Part shown: positions 1-8,415 of the stretch, piece after piece
How positions within the stretch are numbered: position 1 is the stretch's first letter
Layout: each line of letters opens with the position of its first letter
DNA from: Stutzerimonas stutzeri
Lineage (GTDB): Bacteria; Pseudomonadota; Gammaproteobacteria; Pseudomonadales; Pseudomonadaceae
Length of the DNA stretch: 64,000 nt
Direction of reading: 5' to 3'
NCBI RefSeq assembly: GCF_002890915.1
Contig: NZ_POUT01000004.1
Span: forward strand, 124,001 to 188,000
Made by a program: the position numbers and the translations under genes
The notes under the pieces: generated by a model
Told to the model about the DNA's origin: nothing
The model's database searches: none
What the model saw: only the letters and a program-made list of their open reading frames with translations

Positions 1-1648
1 CATGCTCGAACCGCTGCGCCAGGCGCTGGAGCGCGGTGCCCAGGTGGTCTGTTTCAATCCACTGCGCGAACGCGGCCTGGAACGCTTCCAGCATCCGCAG
101 AAGCCTATCGAGATGCTCGCCAACCAGGACGCGCCGACCCACAGCGCCTATCTGCGGCCCAATCTCGGCGGCGACCTGGCGGTGCTGCGCGGCATCGCCA
201 AGTACCTGCTGCAATGGGAACGCGAAGCCCTGCTCAGCTGCGACCCGGCAGTATTCGACCGGGCCTTCCTCGCCGAACACACCCATGCCGTCGATGCCTA
301 TCTGGAGGCGATCGATGCCACGCCCTGGCCGCAGATCGAGCAGCAGTCAGGGCTGGGCCGCGAGGAAATCCGCCATGCCGCGCAGGTTTACCGCGACGCC
401 GGGCGCACCATCGTCTGCTGGGCCATGGGCATCACCCAGCACCATCATTCGGTGGCGACCATCCAGGAGATCACCAACCTGCTGATGCTGCGCGGCAACC
501 TCGGCAAGCCTGGGGCCGGTGCCTGCCCGGTGCGCGGCCACAGCAACGTGCAGGGTGATCGCACCATGGGCATCAACGAACGCCCGCCGGCCGCGCTACT
601 GGATGCGCTGGAGCGCCATTTCGCCCTGCCGATGCCCCGCCAGCCCGGGCACAACACCGTGGAATGCATCCAGGCCATGCTGGCCGGCGAGGTGCAGGTA
701 TTCATCGGCCTGGGCGGCAACTTCGCCCAGGCCACGCCGGACAGCCCGCGCACCCGCCAGGCGTTGCGCAACTGCGCGCTGACCGTGCAGATCAGCACCA
801 AGCTCAACCGCAGCCATCTGACCGTCGGCCGCGACGCGCTGATCCTGCCCTGCCTCGGCCGCACCGACATCGACCGCCAGGCCTGCGGCCCGCAGGCGGT
901 CACCGTGGAAGACTCGTTCAGCATGATCCACGCCTCCCGGGGCCAGCTGGAGCCTTTGTCGGCGCAGATGCGTTCGGAGCCGGCGATCATCGCCGGCATC
1001 GCCGCCGCCACGCTGGGCAAGCGCCCGGTGGACTGGCTATGGCTGGTGGAGGACTACGCACGAATCCGCGAGCTGATCGCGGCGACCATCCCGGGTTTCG
1101 CCGGCTTCGACCACCGCCTGCATCGCCCTGGCGGCTTCTATCTGGGCAACGCGGCCGCGCGCCGGGAATGGAACACCGCCAGCGGCCGCGCCGCGTTCAA
1201 GGCGCATGCGCTGCCCGCCGAGTTGCTGCCGGAGCAAGCGCGCCAGCCCGGCGTCAGCGCCGATCTGATCTTGCAGACGCTACGCTCCCACGACCAGTAC
1301 AACACCACGCTGTACGGCCTGAACGACCGCTACCGCGGCGTCAAGGGCATGCGCGAGGTGGTGTTCGTCAACCCCGCCGACATCCAGCGCCTGGGCCTGG
1401 AGGCGGGCCAGCAGGTCGATCTGATTTCGCTCTGGGACGACGGTATCGAGCGACGCGTAAGCGGCTTCACCCTGCTCGCCTACGACACCCCGCCGGGCCA
1501 GGCCGCCGCCTATTACCCGGAAACCAACCCGCTGGTGCCGCTGGAGAGTTTTGGCGACCGCAGCTATACGCCGACCTCGAAATTCGTCGCCATCCGCGTG
1601 CTGCCCGCCACGCAGGCAATGCAGCCGGAGATGATCGTCAGCGGCTGA
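1..1648 (+). CDS. FdhF/YdeP-family molybdopterin oxidoreductase, 5'-truncated
   Basis: This is the C-terminal part (about 549 residues) of a large molybdopterin-dependent oxidoreductase of the FdhF/YdeP type; the open frame runs off the left edge, so the ATG at position 2 is probably internal. Visible family features are the segment around residues 140-190 with a GNLGKPGAGACPVRGHSNVQG run, which contacts the cofactor, and a C-terminal molydopterin-dinucleotide-binding barrel starting near residue 420 (TLRSHDQYNTTLYG). Family members are usually about 750-780 residues, so roughly 200 N-terminal residues lie outside the window. YdeP-type proteins resemble formate dehydrogenase alpha subunits but their physiological substrate is generally unknown, so I do not call formate dehydrogenase. 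It is followed 16 bp later by the convergent ktrA gene. Confidence 0.85.
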   Translation, partial: MLEPLRQALERGAQVVCFNPLRERGLERFQHPQKPIEMLANQDAPTHSAYLRPNLGGDLAVLRGIAKYLLQWEREALLSCDPAVFDRAFLAEHTHAVDAYLEAIDATPWPQIEQQSGLGREEIRHAAQVYRDAGRTIVCWAMGITQHHHSVATIQEITNLLMLRGNLGKPGAGACPVRGHSNVQGDRTMGINERPPAALLDALERHFALPMPRQPGHNTVECIQAMLAGEVQVFIGLGGNFAQATPDSPRTRQALRNCALTVQISTKLNRSHLTVGRDALILPCLGRTDIDRQACGPQAVTVEDSFSMIHASRGQLEPLSAQMRSEPAIIAGIAAATLGKRPVDWLWLVEDYARIRELIAATIPGFAGFDHRLHRPGGFYLGNAAARREWNTASGRAAFKAHALPAELLPEQARQPGVSADLILQTLRSHDQYNTTLYGLNDRYRGVKGMREVVFVNPADIQRLGLEAGQQVDLISLWDDGIERRVSGFTLLAYDTPPGQAAAYYPETNPLVPLESFGDRSYTPTSKFVAIRVLPATQAMQPEMIVSG

Positions 1649-1664
1649 CCACGCCGAGGAAGCC

Positions 1665-2360
1665 TTACCGGCCCTGCCCGGCGAAGCGCTGGATCTGGTG
1701 GGTGGGGCCCGACACGATCAGCAGGTCGCCGGGCAGCACCTGGGTGCTTGGCGTGGCATGCTGGAAATCCTCGTTGGCACGCTTCAGACCAACGACGGTC
1801 ACGCCGAAGTTCTCGCGCACGGCCGCGTTCGCCAGCGTGCTGTTGTGAATCCGTTCAGGGGCATGGATCTTGGCGATGGCGAACCCGTCATCGAACTCGA
1901 TGAAATCAATCATTCTTCCGGTGATCAGGTGGGCCACTCGCTCGCCCATGTCCGCCTCGGGATAGACCACGTGGTGAGCGCCGATACGCATCGCGATCTG
2001 GCCATGCTCGGCGGTCAGCGCCTTGACCCAGATGTCCTGGATGCCGAGTTCGGTCAGGGCCATGATGGTCATCAGGCTCGCCGCCAGGTCGGTGCCGATA
2101 CCGACGATGGCGTGGGCGAAGTCCGCGACGCCGAGCTGCCGCAACGCCATGACGTTGGTGGAGTCGGCCTGTACGGCATGGGTGAGCAGGTCCGCCCAGG
2201 CGTGCACGGGCTCGGGGTCCTGGTCGATGCCCATCACGTCGTGCCCCAGCCGGGTCAGCGATTGCGCCACGGAGCTGCCGAAGCGGCCCAGCCCGATGAC
2301 CACCACGCTGTCACCTTTAGAGAACGAAAATTTCTCTGAAAACAACAATTTATCCAACAA
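1665..2360 (-). CDS. ktrA: KtrA/TrkA-type potassium uptake regulatory subunit
   Basis: Cytoplasmic regulatory (RCK) subunit that binds nucleotide and gates the membrane subunit encoded just upstream. An N-terminal Rossmann fold is visible (VVVIGLGRFGSS glycine motif, then the acidic MGIDQDPEP strand end), followed by a C-terminal RCK_C-like domain; about 231 residues, the usual KtrA length. I place the start at the TTG at 2360 because a GGAGG Shine-Dalgarno sits 9 bp upstream at 2370-2374. The longer reading from the ATG at 2411 would add 17 residues with no family resemblance and a 62-bp overlap with ktrB. With the TTG start the gene overlaps the ktrB stop by 11 bp, so the two are probably translationally coupled. 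Confidence 0.87.
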   Translation of the reverse strand: MLDKLLFSEKFSFSKGDSVVVIGLGRFGSSVAQSLTRLGHDVMGIDQDPEPVHAWADLLTHAVQADSTNVMALRQLGVADFAHAIVGIGTDLAASLMTIMALTELGIQDIWVKALTAEHGQIAMRIGAHHVVYPEADMGERVAHLITGRMIDFIEFDDGFAIAKIHAPERIHNSTLANAAVRENFGVTVVGLKRANEDFQHATPSTQVLPGDLLIVSGPTHQIQRFAGQGR

Positions 2361-3678
2361 TTGGTTGTTCCTCCGGATAGCGGTAGGGCATGCGGTGTTC
2401 CCCCAGGGCAAGCGACGCCGCGAGGGTGATGATTCCGACCCGCCCGACGTACATGAGCAGCGTCAGCATGAGCTGGCTGGACTCGGGCAGGTCGGCGGTG
2501 ATCCCCGTGGAAAGCCCAACGGTGCCGAATGCGGAAATGACCTCGAATATCACCTGATCGGTGGGGAAATCGGTTTCGCGAAGAATGACCAGCGTACCCA
2601 GCACCACCATGGCACTGCCCAGCACCAGCACCGTGATGGCCTGGCGCTGCGCCGAGCTTCCGACCCTGCGCCCGAATGCCTCGCTGTCGGTCCTGCCGCG
2701 GATTTCGGCGATCACCAGCAGCGCCAGGATGGCGACGGTACCGACCTTCACCCCGCCGGCGGTGCCGGCACTGCCGCCGCCGATGAACATCAGGAAGTAG
2801 TGCAGCGCCCAGCTTTCATGGGTCAGGGCGCCGATGTCGATCGAGTTGAAACCGGCGGTTCGCGCCGAAACGGAAGCGAAGGCGGCCGACAGCAGTTTCT
2901 CCGGCCAGGCCATCGGGCCGAGCGTGTTCGGGTTCGACCATTCGAACAGCAGCAACGTCAGAAAGCCGCCCACAAGCAGCACCGCGGTGCCTGACAGGGT
3001 GAGCTTGGTATGCAGCGACCAGTGACGCGGATCGGAGAATTTGCTGCGCAGATCATAGAGGACGGGAAACCCGAGCCCGCCGATCACGATGGCCATCATG
3101 ACCGGTAGCAGGATCAGCGCATCCGAGGAATAGCGGACAAGGCTGTCGCCATGAATCGAGAACCCCGCGTTGTTGAAAGCCGAGACGGCATGGAACAACC
3201 CGCTCCAGGCCGCCTCCCCCCAGGGGAGGCCATAGGACAGGTGCAGCCGGAGGGTCAGCAGCAGCATGATCACCAGCTCCATGCCGAGGGTCACCACCAG
3301 CACCAGCTTGGCTACGCCCGAGATATCGCCCAGGCCCAGCACATGGGACTCGGCCTGGGCGATCAGCTTGGTCCTCAAGCGAAAGGACCGGTTGACCAGC
3401 AGGCCCAGCAGCGTTGCCAGCGTCATCATGCCGAAACCGCCGAGCTGAAAGAGCAGCATGATCACCGACTGCCCGAACAGCGACCAGTACGTGCCCGTAT
3501 CCACCACCACCAGGCCGGTTACGCAGACGGCCGATACGGCGGTGAAAAAGGCGGTGACCCAGGGTGCGGATTCCCCATGGGCATGGGCCACCGGCAACGA
3601 AAGCAGGATGCTGCCGCAGAGGATGGCGAGCAGGAAAACCAGCGCGACCGCTCTACCCGGATATAGCAGTGATTTCAT
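2350..3678 (-). CDS. ktrB: KtrB/TrkH-type potassium transporter membrane subunit
   Basis: Integral inner-membrane K+ translocating subunit of a Trk/Ktr/HKT family importer, about 442 residues with many hydrophobic helices. Selectivity-filter-like loops with conserved glycines can be seen, for example SAFNNAGFS, SARTAGFNSID, GGGSAGTAGGVKVGT and SAFGTVGLSTG, matching the four-fold pore-loop organisation of the family. The start chosen at 3678 (MKSLLYPGRAVALVF) puts a hydrophobic helix at the N terminus; the reading could extend to 3837 but those 53 residues look like non-coding sequence. It is immediately upstream of ktrA on the same strand, forming a two-gene operon. Together they would give a low-to-medium affinity, probably Na+-dependent, K+ uptake system; the ion preference is inference. 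Confidence 0.88.
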   Translation of the reverse strand: MKSLLYPGRAVALVFLLAILCGSILLSLPVAHAHGESAPWVTAFFTAVSAVCVTGLVVVDTGTYWSLFGQSVIMLLFQLGGFGMMTLATLLGLLVNRSFRLRTKLIAQAESHVLGLGDISGVAKLVLVVTLGMELVIMLLLTLRLHLSYGLPWGEAAWSGLFHAVSAFNNAGFSIHGDSLVRYSSDALILLPVMMAIVIGGLGFPVLYDLRSKFSDPRHWSLHTKLTLSGTAVLLVGGFLTLLLFEWSNPNTLGPMAWPEKLLSAAFASVSARTAGFNSIDIGALTHESWALHYFLMFIGGGSAGTAGGVKVGTVAILALLVIAEIRGRTDSEAFGRRVGSSAQRQAITVLVLGSAMVVLGTLVILRETDFPTDQVIFEVISAFGTVGLSTGITADLPESSQLMLTLLMYVGRVGIITLAASLALGEHRMPYRYPEEQPIVG

Positions 3679-4091
3679 TCGACCTGACGCCGACAGACCA
3701 GAAGAGTGCGCTCCGACATCACCGACGAACGGGCGGCCCTCGAAGCAGGGCGAGAGACTATGCGCAATAGGCCGCGCGTTCAATCGCAACGCGGCGATTT
3801 GCTGGCCAGCCGCCATCGAGCTCAGCCCGGCCGACATGCGGCCGCGAAGCGGTGAACTCCCGCCGATCCCCGCTGTCTGTCAGCTGATGCACCATACGGG
3901 ACGGCTATAGGGCTATGTGTCCTTTCGGAACGCTGCCGCCAAGCGCCCCCGTCCGTAGCCACCGACCCAATCTGGCCGCTTCAGTCCTGCGCCTGCCCGT
4001 CGCGTATTCCGGCAGGCCCCGCCAGACGGTGCCTCTCCTCACCGCCCCGCTCATCAGCGGCTTCATTCTTCTTGATTAACGTGAACGGTTC
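3679..4091. other. Intergenic region between divergent ktrB and the SH3-domain gene
   Basis: A 413-bp gap separating divergently transcribed genes, so it must carry promoters in both directions. I see no convincing RNA gene, repeat or conserved small ORF. A half-conserved FNR/ANR-like sequence (TTGATTAACGTGAA) lies near 4071-4084, but the second half-site is poor. No good Shine-Dalgarno precedes the ATG at 4092. Confidence 0.4.
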
Positions 4092-4763
4092 ATGTCGATA
4101 TCTCTCCATCTTTCTGCCACGCTCTCCCGCCTCCCCCTTTCCGCCTCGCGCCGGGCGATCGGCGCAGGCCTGCTCGGTGCGCTGCTGGGCGCTGTCGGTA
4201 CGGTCAATGCGCAAGAATCGAATACCCGCTGGGTCAGCGACAGCCTGAACACCTATGTACGCAGCGGCCCGACCGACGGCTACCGCATCGTCGGCACCCT
4301 GACCTCCGGGCAGAAGGTCGAACTGGTCAGCACCCAGGGCGACTACAGCCAGGTGCGCTCCGAGTCCGGCAGCACCGTCTGGATTCCCAGCAAGGAACTG
4401 CAGGAAGTGCCCGGCCAGGCCGAACGCCTGCCGCAGCTGGAACAGCAGGTCGCCGAGCTCACCGACCAGCTGGAGACCATCGACGCGAGCTGGCAGGCGC
4501 GTGTGCAGGGCATGCAGGAGACGCTGGATTCACGCAAGACGCTGATCGATGAGCTGGACGCACGCCGTGTCGCCCTCGAGGCCGAGCTGACCGATGCCCA
4601 GTCGGAGCTGCGCACCACCCAGGCACGCCTGGGCGAGGAGAACCAGCGCGTGCTCATGCAATACATGGTCTACGGCGGCAGCATCGCCGGCGCCGGGCTG
4701 CTGCTGGGCCTGATCCTGCCGACGCTGACCCGCGGCCGCAAACGCAACGACCGCTGGTTCTGA
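4092..4763 (+). CDS. TIGR04211-type SH3-domain membrane protein
   Basis: A 223-residue envelope protein of unknown exact function. It has a signal peptide (hydrophobic stretch about residues 22-36, then VNAQES), a bacterial SH3 domain at roughly residues 45-105 (SLNTYVRSGPTDGYRIVGTL, then VWIPSKEL), a coiled coil at about 110-190 rich in Leu, Glu and Gln, and a C-terminal transmembrane helix (GGSIAGAGLLLGLILPTL) followed by the basic tail RGRKRNDRWF. This order matches the proteobacterial SH3-domain family that includes E. coli YgiM, and suggests a periplasmic SH3 head on a stalk anchored in the inner membrane. It stands alone between ktrB and the penicillin-binding protein gene. Confidence 0.85.
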   Translation: MSISLHLSATLSRLPLSASRRAIGAGLLGALLGAVGTVNAQESNTRWVSDSLNTYVRSGPTDGYRIVGTLTSGQKVELVSTQGDYSQVRSESGSTVWIPSKELQEVPGQAERLPQLEQQVAELTDQLETIDASWQARVQGMQETLDSRKTLIDELDARRVALEAELTDAQSELRTTQARLGEENQRVLMQYMVYGGSIAGAGLLLGLILPTLTRGRKRNDRWF

Positions 4764-4802
4764 GGCAACCCGGGCCAAAAGCAGCCTCTACGCACCATCC
4801 CC

Positions 4803-4880
4803 GTAGGAGCCCGGGGGGCGCCGAGTCCTTGCCGGCGATCATCGGCGTTGCGCGCGGATCGCCAGCAAGCCGGCTCCTAC
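4803..4880. repeat. REPIN-like inverted repeat, GTAGGAGCC family
   Basis: Imperfect inverted repeat starting GTAGGAGCC and ending GGCTCCTAC, with inner CCGGCGATC and GATCGCCAGCAAGCCGG segments. The same family recurs at 43841-43924. Such paired inverted REP sequences are non-autonomous elements common in pseudomonads, usually mobilised by a RAYT transposase elsewhere on the chromosome. Confidence 0.7.
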
Positions 4881-5032
4881 GCGTCCCCAGGGGTTTCAGC
4901 CCATCAAGCGACTCTGCTGGGCTGAAGTGACCGAGGGCCCTGCCCCGGGCCGTTCCGTTCGTCCAGCCACCATCGCTCGCCCTGCGCCCCGACTATGCTT
5001 GCCAGAGAGATCTCCTAGGAAGCCAGGCACAT

Positions 5033-8000
5033 ATGGGCGCAGTATGGCGGTCCGACAATCAATCCCAGACAGGGCGGTCCAAACGCGCCCCCTCCCCCCT
5101 TTCATCCCAAACACGCAAAAGCCGCCGCAAGCGGGCCCGCAGACTCGCGTGGCTGGCCGGCCTGACCTTGCTCGCCGCGGGCGGCTACCTCGGCTGGCAG
5201 GAACTGCAAACCTCGCAATGGCAGGCGCAGTGGCTGAGCCGCTATGCCGCGAGCCTCGAATACCGCGTCCGGCCGGGGCCAAGCACACGCATCCAGTTTC
5301 CCGACGACGGTCCCTTCGACCGCCGGCTGGGCTACGTCGCGCTGCCGCGCTTCATCGAACAGCTGGCACAGCGCAACTTCCGCATCGAGGAGCAGGCCCG
5401 CTTCTCCCCGGCCCTGCTGGATTACGCCAGCCACGGCTTCTTCCTGCCCTACCCGGAACAGGCCCAGGCCGGGCTGACCATCAACGACTGCCGCGGCGTG
5501 CCGCTGTATGCCAACAGCTATCCGCGCCAGTACTACGAGTCCTTCGAGGACATCCCGCCACTGGTGGTCATGAGCCTGCTGTTCATCGAGGACCGTGGCC
5601 TGCTCGACGCCGACCGCCCCCATGCCAATCCGGCCGTGGACTGGCCGCGCTTCACCAAGGCCGCTATCAGCCAGCTGGAGAAGCGCCTCGGCCTGGCCGG
5701 TCAGGCCGCCGGCGGCAGCACCCTGGCGACGCAGGTGGAAAAGTACCGCCACTCGCCCGAAGGGCGCACCGGTGACCCGCAGGAAAAACTCCGGCAGATG
5801 GTGTCGGCCAGCGTGCGCACCTACCGCGAGGGCCCGCAGACCCTCGCCACGCGCCAGCGCATCGTGCGCGACTACCTGAACAGCGTGCCGCTGTCCGCTG
5901 CGCCCGGGCATGGCGAGGTGCACGGCATCGCCGATGGCCTGCGCCTGTGGTTCGGCGCCGACTTCGCCGAGGTCAACCGCCTGCTCGACCCGGGCCGCAA
6001 CAGCGGCTCCGGGCTGCAGGCGCAGGGCCTGGCGCTGCGCCAGGTGCTGTCGCTGCTGATCGCCCAGCGGCGCCCCTCCCATTACCTGGGCAGCAGCAGC
6101 GGCCGCGAGGAAATGGCCGGGCTCACCGACAGCCACATCCGCCTGCTGGCCAACGCCGGTCTCATCGGCACGACGCTGCGCGACGCCGCCCTGGGCCAGC
6201 GGATCGCGGCGTACAATCCGAGCCGCGACGAGGCCATCCTCGCCGTGGAGACCACCAAGGGCATCAGCGTCGCGCGCATGCGCCTGGCCGGCCTGCTCGG
6301 CTTGCCGCTGTACGACCTGGACCGTCTCGACCTCACCGCCAGCACCCCGCTGCAGGGTGATCTGCAGAGTCAGGTCAGCGAGTATCTGAGGCGCCTCGCC
6401 GATCCCCAATTCGCCGAATCCATGGGGTTGTTCGGCGACCGCATGCTGTCGCCGGAAAAGACCGCCGAGGTGCGCTACAGCTTCACGCTGTTCGAGCGCG
6501 GCGACGAAGGCTTCCGCGTGCGGGTGCAGACCGACAACACCAACCAGCCCTTCGACATCAACGAGGGCAGCAAGCTGGAGCTGGGCTCGACCGCCAAGCT
6601 GCGCGTGCTGGCCACCTACCTCGAAGTGGTCGCCGAGCTGCACCAGCGCTACGCCGGCCTGAGCCCCGAGGAGCTGCGCAAGATCGACGCCAAGGCCAAC
6701 ATCAGCCGCTGGGCCATCGGCTATCTCGCCCAGGCCCGCGACCGCAGCCTCGCGGCCATGCTCGATGCCGCGCTCGAACGACGCTATTCGGCCAGCCCCG
6801 CCGAGCGCTTCTTCACAGGCGCGGGGATGCACCACTTCGGCAACTTCCGCCGCGAGGACAATGGCCGTATCCCCACCGTGCGCGAGGCGCTGCGTGAATC
6901 GATCAACCTGCCGTTCGTGCGCCTGATGCGCGACCTGGTGAGCTACAGCACCTACGAAACCATCAACAGCGCCGAGCTGCTGAAAAATGACAAGGACCCG
7001 CGCCGCCTGGAATACCTGACCCGCTTTGCCGACCGCGAGGGCTCGGTGTTCCTGCAGCGCTTCTGGAAGAAATACCGAGACAAGACCGCCGAGCAGCGCA
7101 TCGAGACCTTCCTGCAGGGCATGCGGCCGACGCCGGTGCGCCTGGCGGCCGTGCACCGCTACCTGATGCCGGATGCCGAGCGCGGCGCCTTCGACCAGTT
7201 CCTCGAACAGCACCTGCCGACGACCGAACTGAGCGACAAAGAGCGCGATGCGCTCTACACCCGCTACGGCCCCGGAGCCTTCAGCCTGCCCGACCAGGCC
7301 TACATCGCCCGCACGCACCCGCTGGACCTGTGGCTGCTCGGCTACCTGATCGCCCATCCGCAGGCGACGCTTTCCGAGGTGGTCGCCGCCAGCCGCGCCG
7401 AGCGCCAGGAAGTCTATGGCTGGCTGTTCCGCAGCCGGCACAAGAGCGCGCGCGACAGCCGCATTCGCATCATGCTGGAAGTCGAGGCCTTCACCGACAT
7501 CCATCGGCGCTGGCAACGGCTGGGCTACCCCTTCGACAACCTGGTGCCGTCGCTCGCCACCGCGCTCGGCAGCTCCGGCGACCGCCCCGCGGCGCTGGCC
7601 GAGCTGATGGGCATCATCCTCAACGACGGCGTGCGGCTGCCCAGCGTGCGCATCGATAACCTGCACTTCGCCGAAGGCACGCCCTACGAGACGCGCATGG
7701 GCTTCGTCGCCGGCAAGGGCAAACGGGTGATGCCGGTGGAAGTCGCCCGGGCCCTGCAGGAGACCCTCGCCAACGTGGTCGAGGGTGGCACCGCGCGGCG
7801 CCTGCAAGGCAGCTTCGTACAGGACGACGGCAGCCCGCTGCGGGTCGGCGGCAAGACCGGCACCGGCGACAACCGCATCCAGAGCATTGGCGCCGGCGGG
7901 CGGCTGATCAGCTCGCTGGCGATGAACCGCACCGCCACGTTCGTCTTCTATCTCGGCCCGCACCACTTCGGCACGCTGACGGCCTACGTGCCGGGCCGCG

Positions 8001-8155
8001 CCGCCGACAGTTTCCGCTTCACCTCGGCCCTGCCGGTGCAGGCGCTCAAGGGCATGGCGCCGATCCTGCGGCCCTATCTGCAGGGCAGCGGCACCCTCTG
8101 TCGCCCCGAGCCCTTGCCGGCCCTGAGCCAGGGAATGCTCTCGGCCGAAAAATGA
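5033..8155 (+). CDS. Class A penicillin-binding protein (GT51 transglycosylase plus transpeptidase), atypical
   Basis: A 1040-residue bifunctional peptidoglycan synthase-like protein anchored by one N-terminal membrane helix (residues about 42-58) after a very basic cytoplasmic tail. The GT51 glycosyltransferase region spans about 150-400: the catalytic-type ED pair lies in FIEDRGLLDADRP and the GGSTLATQVEKYRHSPEGRT motif follows. The transpeptidase signature residues are all present: S519 and K522 in GSTAKLR, S623 in ESINLPF, and K941 in GGKTGTGD. It is longer than typical PBP1a/1b and the GT51 motifs are divergent (no ED-x-x-F-x-x-H-x-G). An AGGA Shine-Dalgarno lies upstream of the ATG. The gene ends about 260 bp before slt, pairing a murein synthase with a murein hydrolase on the same strand. 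Confidence 0.85.
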   Translation: MGAVWRSDNQSQTGRSKRAPSPLSSQTRKSRRKRARRLAWLAGLTLLAAGGYLGWQELQTSQWQAQWLSRYAASLEYRVRPGPSTRIQFPDDGPFDRRLGYVALPRFIEQLAQRNFRIEEQARFSPALLDYASHGFFLPYPEQAQAGLTINDCRGVPLYANSYPRQYYESFEDIPPLVVMSLLFIEDRGLLDADRPHANPAVDWPRFTKAAISQLEKRLGLAGQAAGGSTLATQVEKYRHSPEGRTGDPQEKLRQMVSASVRTYREGPQTLATRQRIVRDYLNSVPLSAAPGHGEVHGIADGLRLWFGADFAEVNRLLDPGRNSGSGLQAQGLALRQVLSLLIAQRRPSHYLGSSSGREEMAGLTDSHIRLLANAGLIGTTLRDAALGQRIAAYNPSRDEAILAVETTKGISVARMRLAGLLGLPLYDLDRLDLTASTPLQGDLQSQVSEYLRRLADPQFAESMGLFGDRMLSPEKTAEVRYSFTLFERGDEGFRVRVQTDNTNQPFDINEGSKLELGSTAKLRVLATYLEVVAELHQRYAGLSPEELRKIDAKANISRWAIGYLAQARDRSLAAMLDAALERRYSASPAERFFTGAGMHHFGNFRREDNGRIPTVREALRESINLPFVRLMRDLVSYSTYETINSAELLKNDKDPRRLEYLTRFADREGSVFLQRFWKKYRDKTAEQRIETFLQGMRPTPVRLAAVHRYLMPDAERGAFDQFLEQHLPTTELSDKERDALYTRYGPGAFSLPDQAYIARTHPLDLWLLGYLIAHPQATLSEVVAASRAERQEVYGWLFRSRHKSARDSRIRIMLEVEAFTDIHRRWQRLGYPFDNLVPSLATALGSSGDRPAALAELMGIILNDGVRLPSVRIDNLHFAEGTPYETRMGFVAGKGKRVMPVEVARALQETLANVVEGGTARRLQGSFVQDDGSPLRVGGKTGTGDNRIQSIGAGGRLISSLAMNRTATFVFYLGPHHFGTLTAYVPGRAADSFRFTSALPVQALKGMAPILRPYLQGSGTLCRPEPLPALSQGMLSAEK

Positions 8156-8415
8156 ACGGGCCGTACGGCGCAGCGGCAGGCACGGCGCCATTGGCCGCGC
8201 AACCTCGGCGCCCCCAGCCGGACAACCGGCAGCGAAACGGCTACAGCCCTACGCTCGTCGGAAGTTCGGTTTTGTTCGCGACGGGAGCGCAAAGCGCGTT
8301 TAACTGGCCGGGGCGGCACGCTAAGCTAGCGCTCGTTTGCAGGTTTTTGAGAACTGGCGCATATCGCCGCGCTCATCACCCTGCCAGTCCAACGCCCCCC
8401 GTTTTCGGAAGTACC

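Noticed and set aside
4071..4084. FNR/ANR-like box before the SH3-domain gene
   Set aside because: Only the first half-site TTGAT fits; the second half deviates at two positions.
5102..8191. 1029-residue minus-strand open frame opposite the penicillin-binding protein gene
   Set aside because: High-GC third-position shadow; the plus strand carries clear enzyme motifs, the antisense product resembles nothing and is dominated by Gln, Ala, Val and His.
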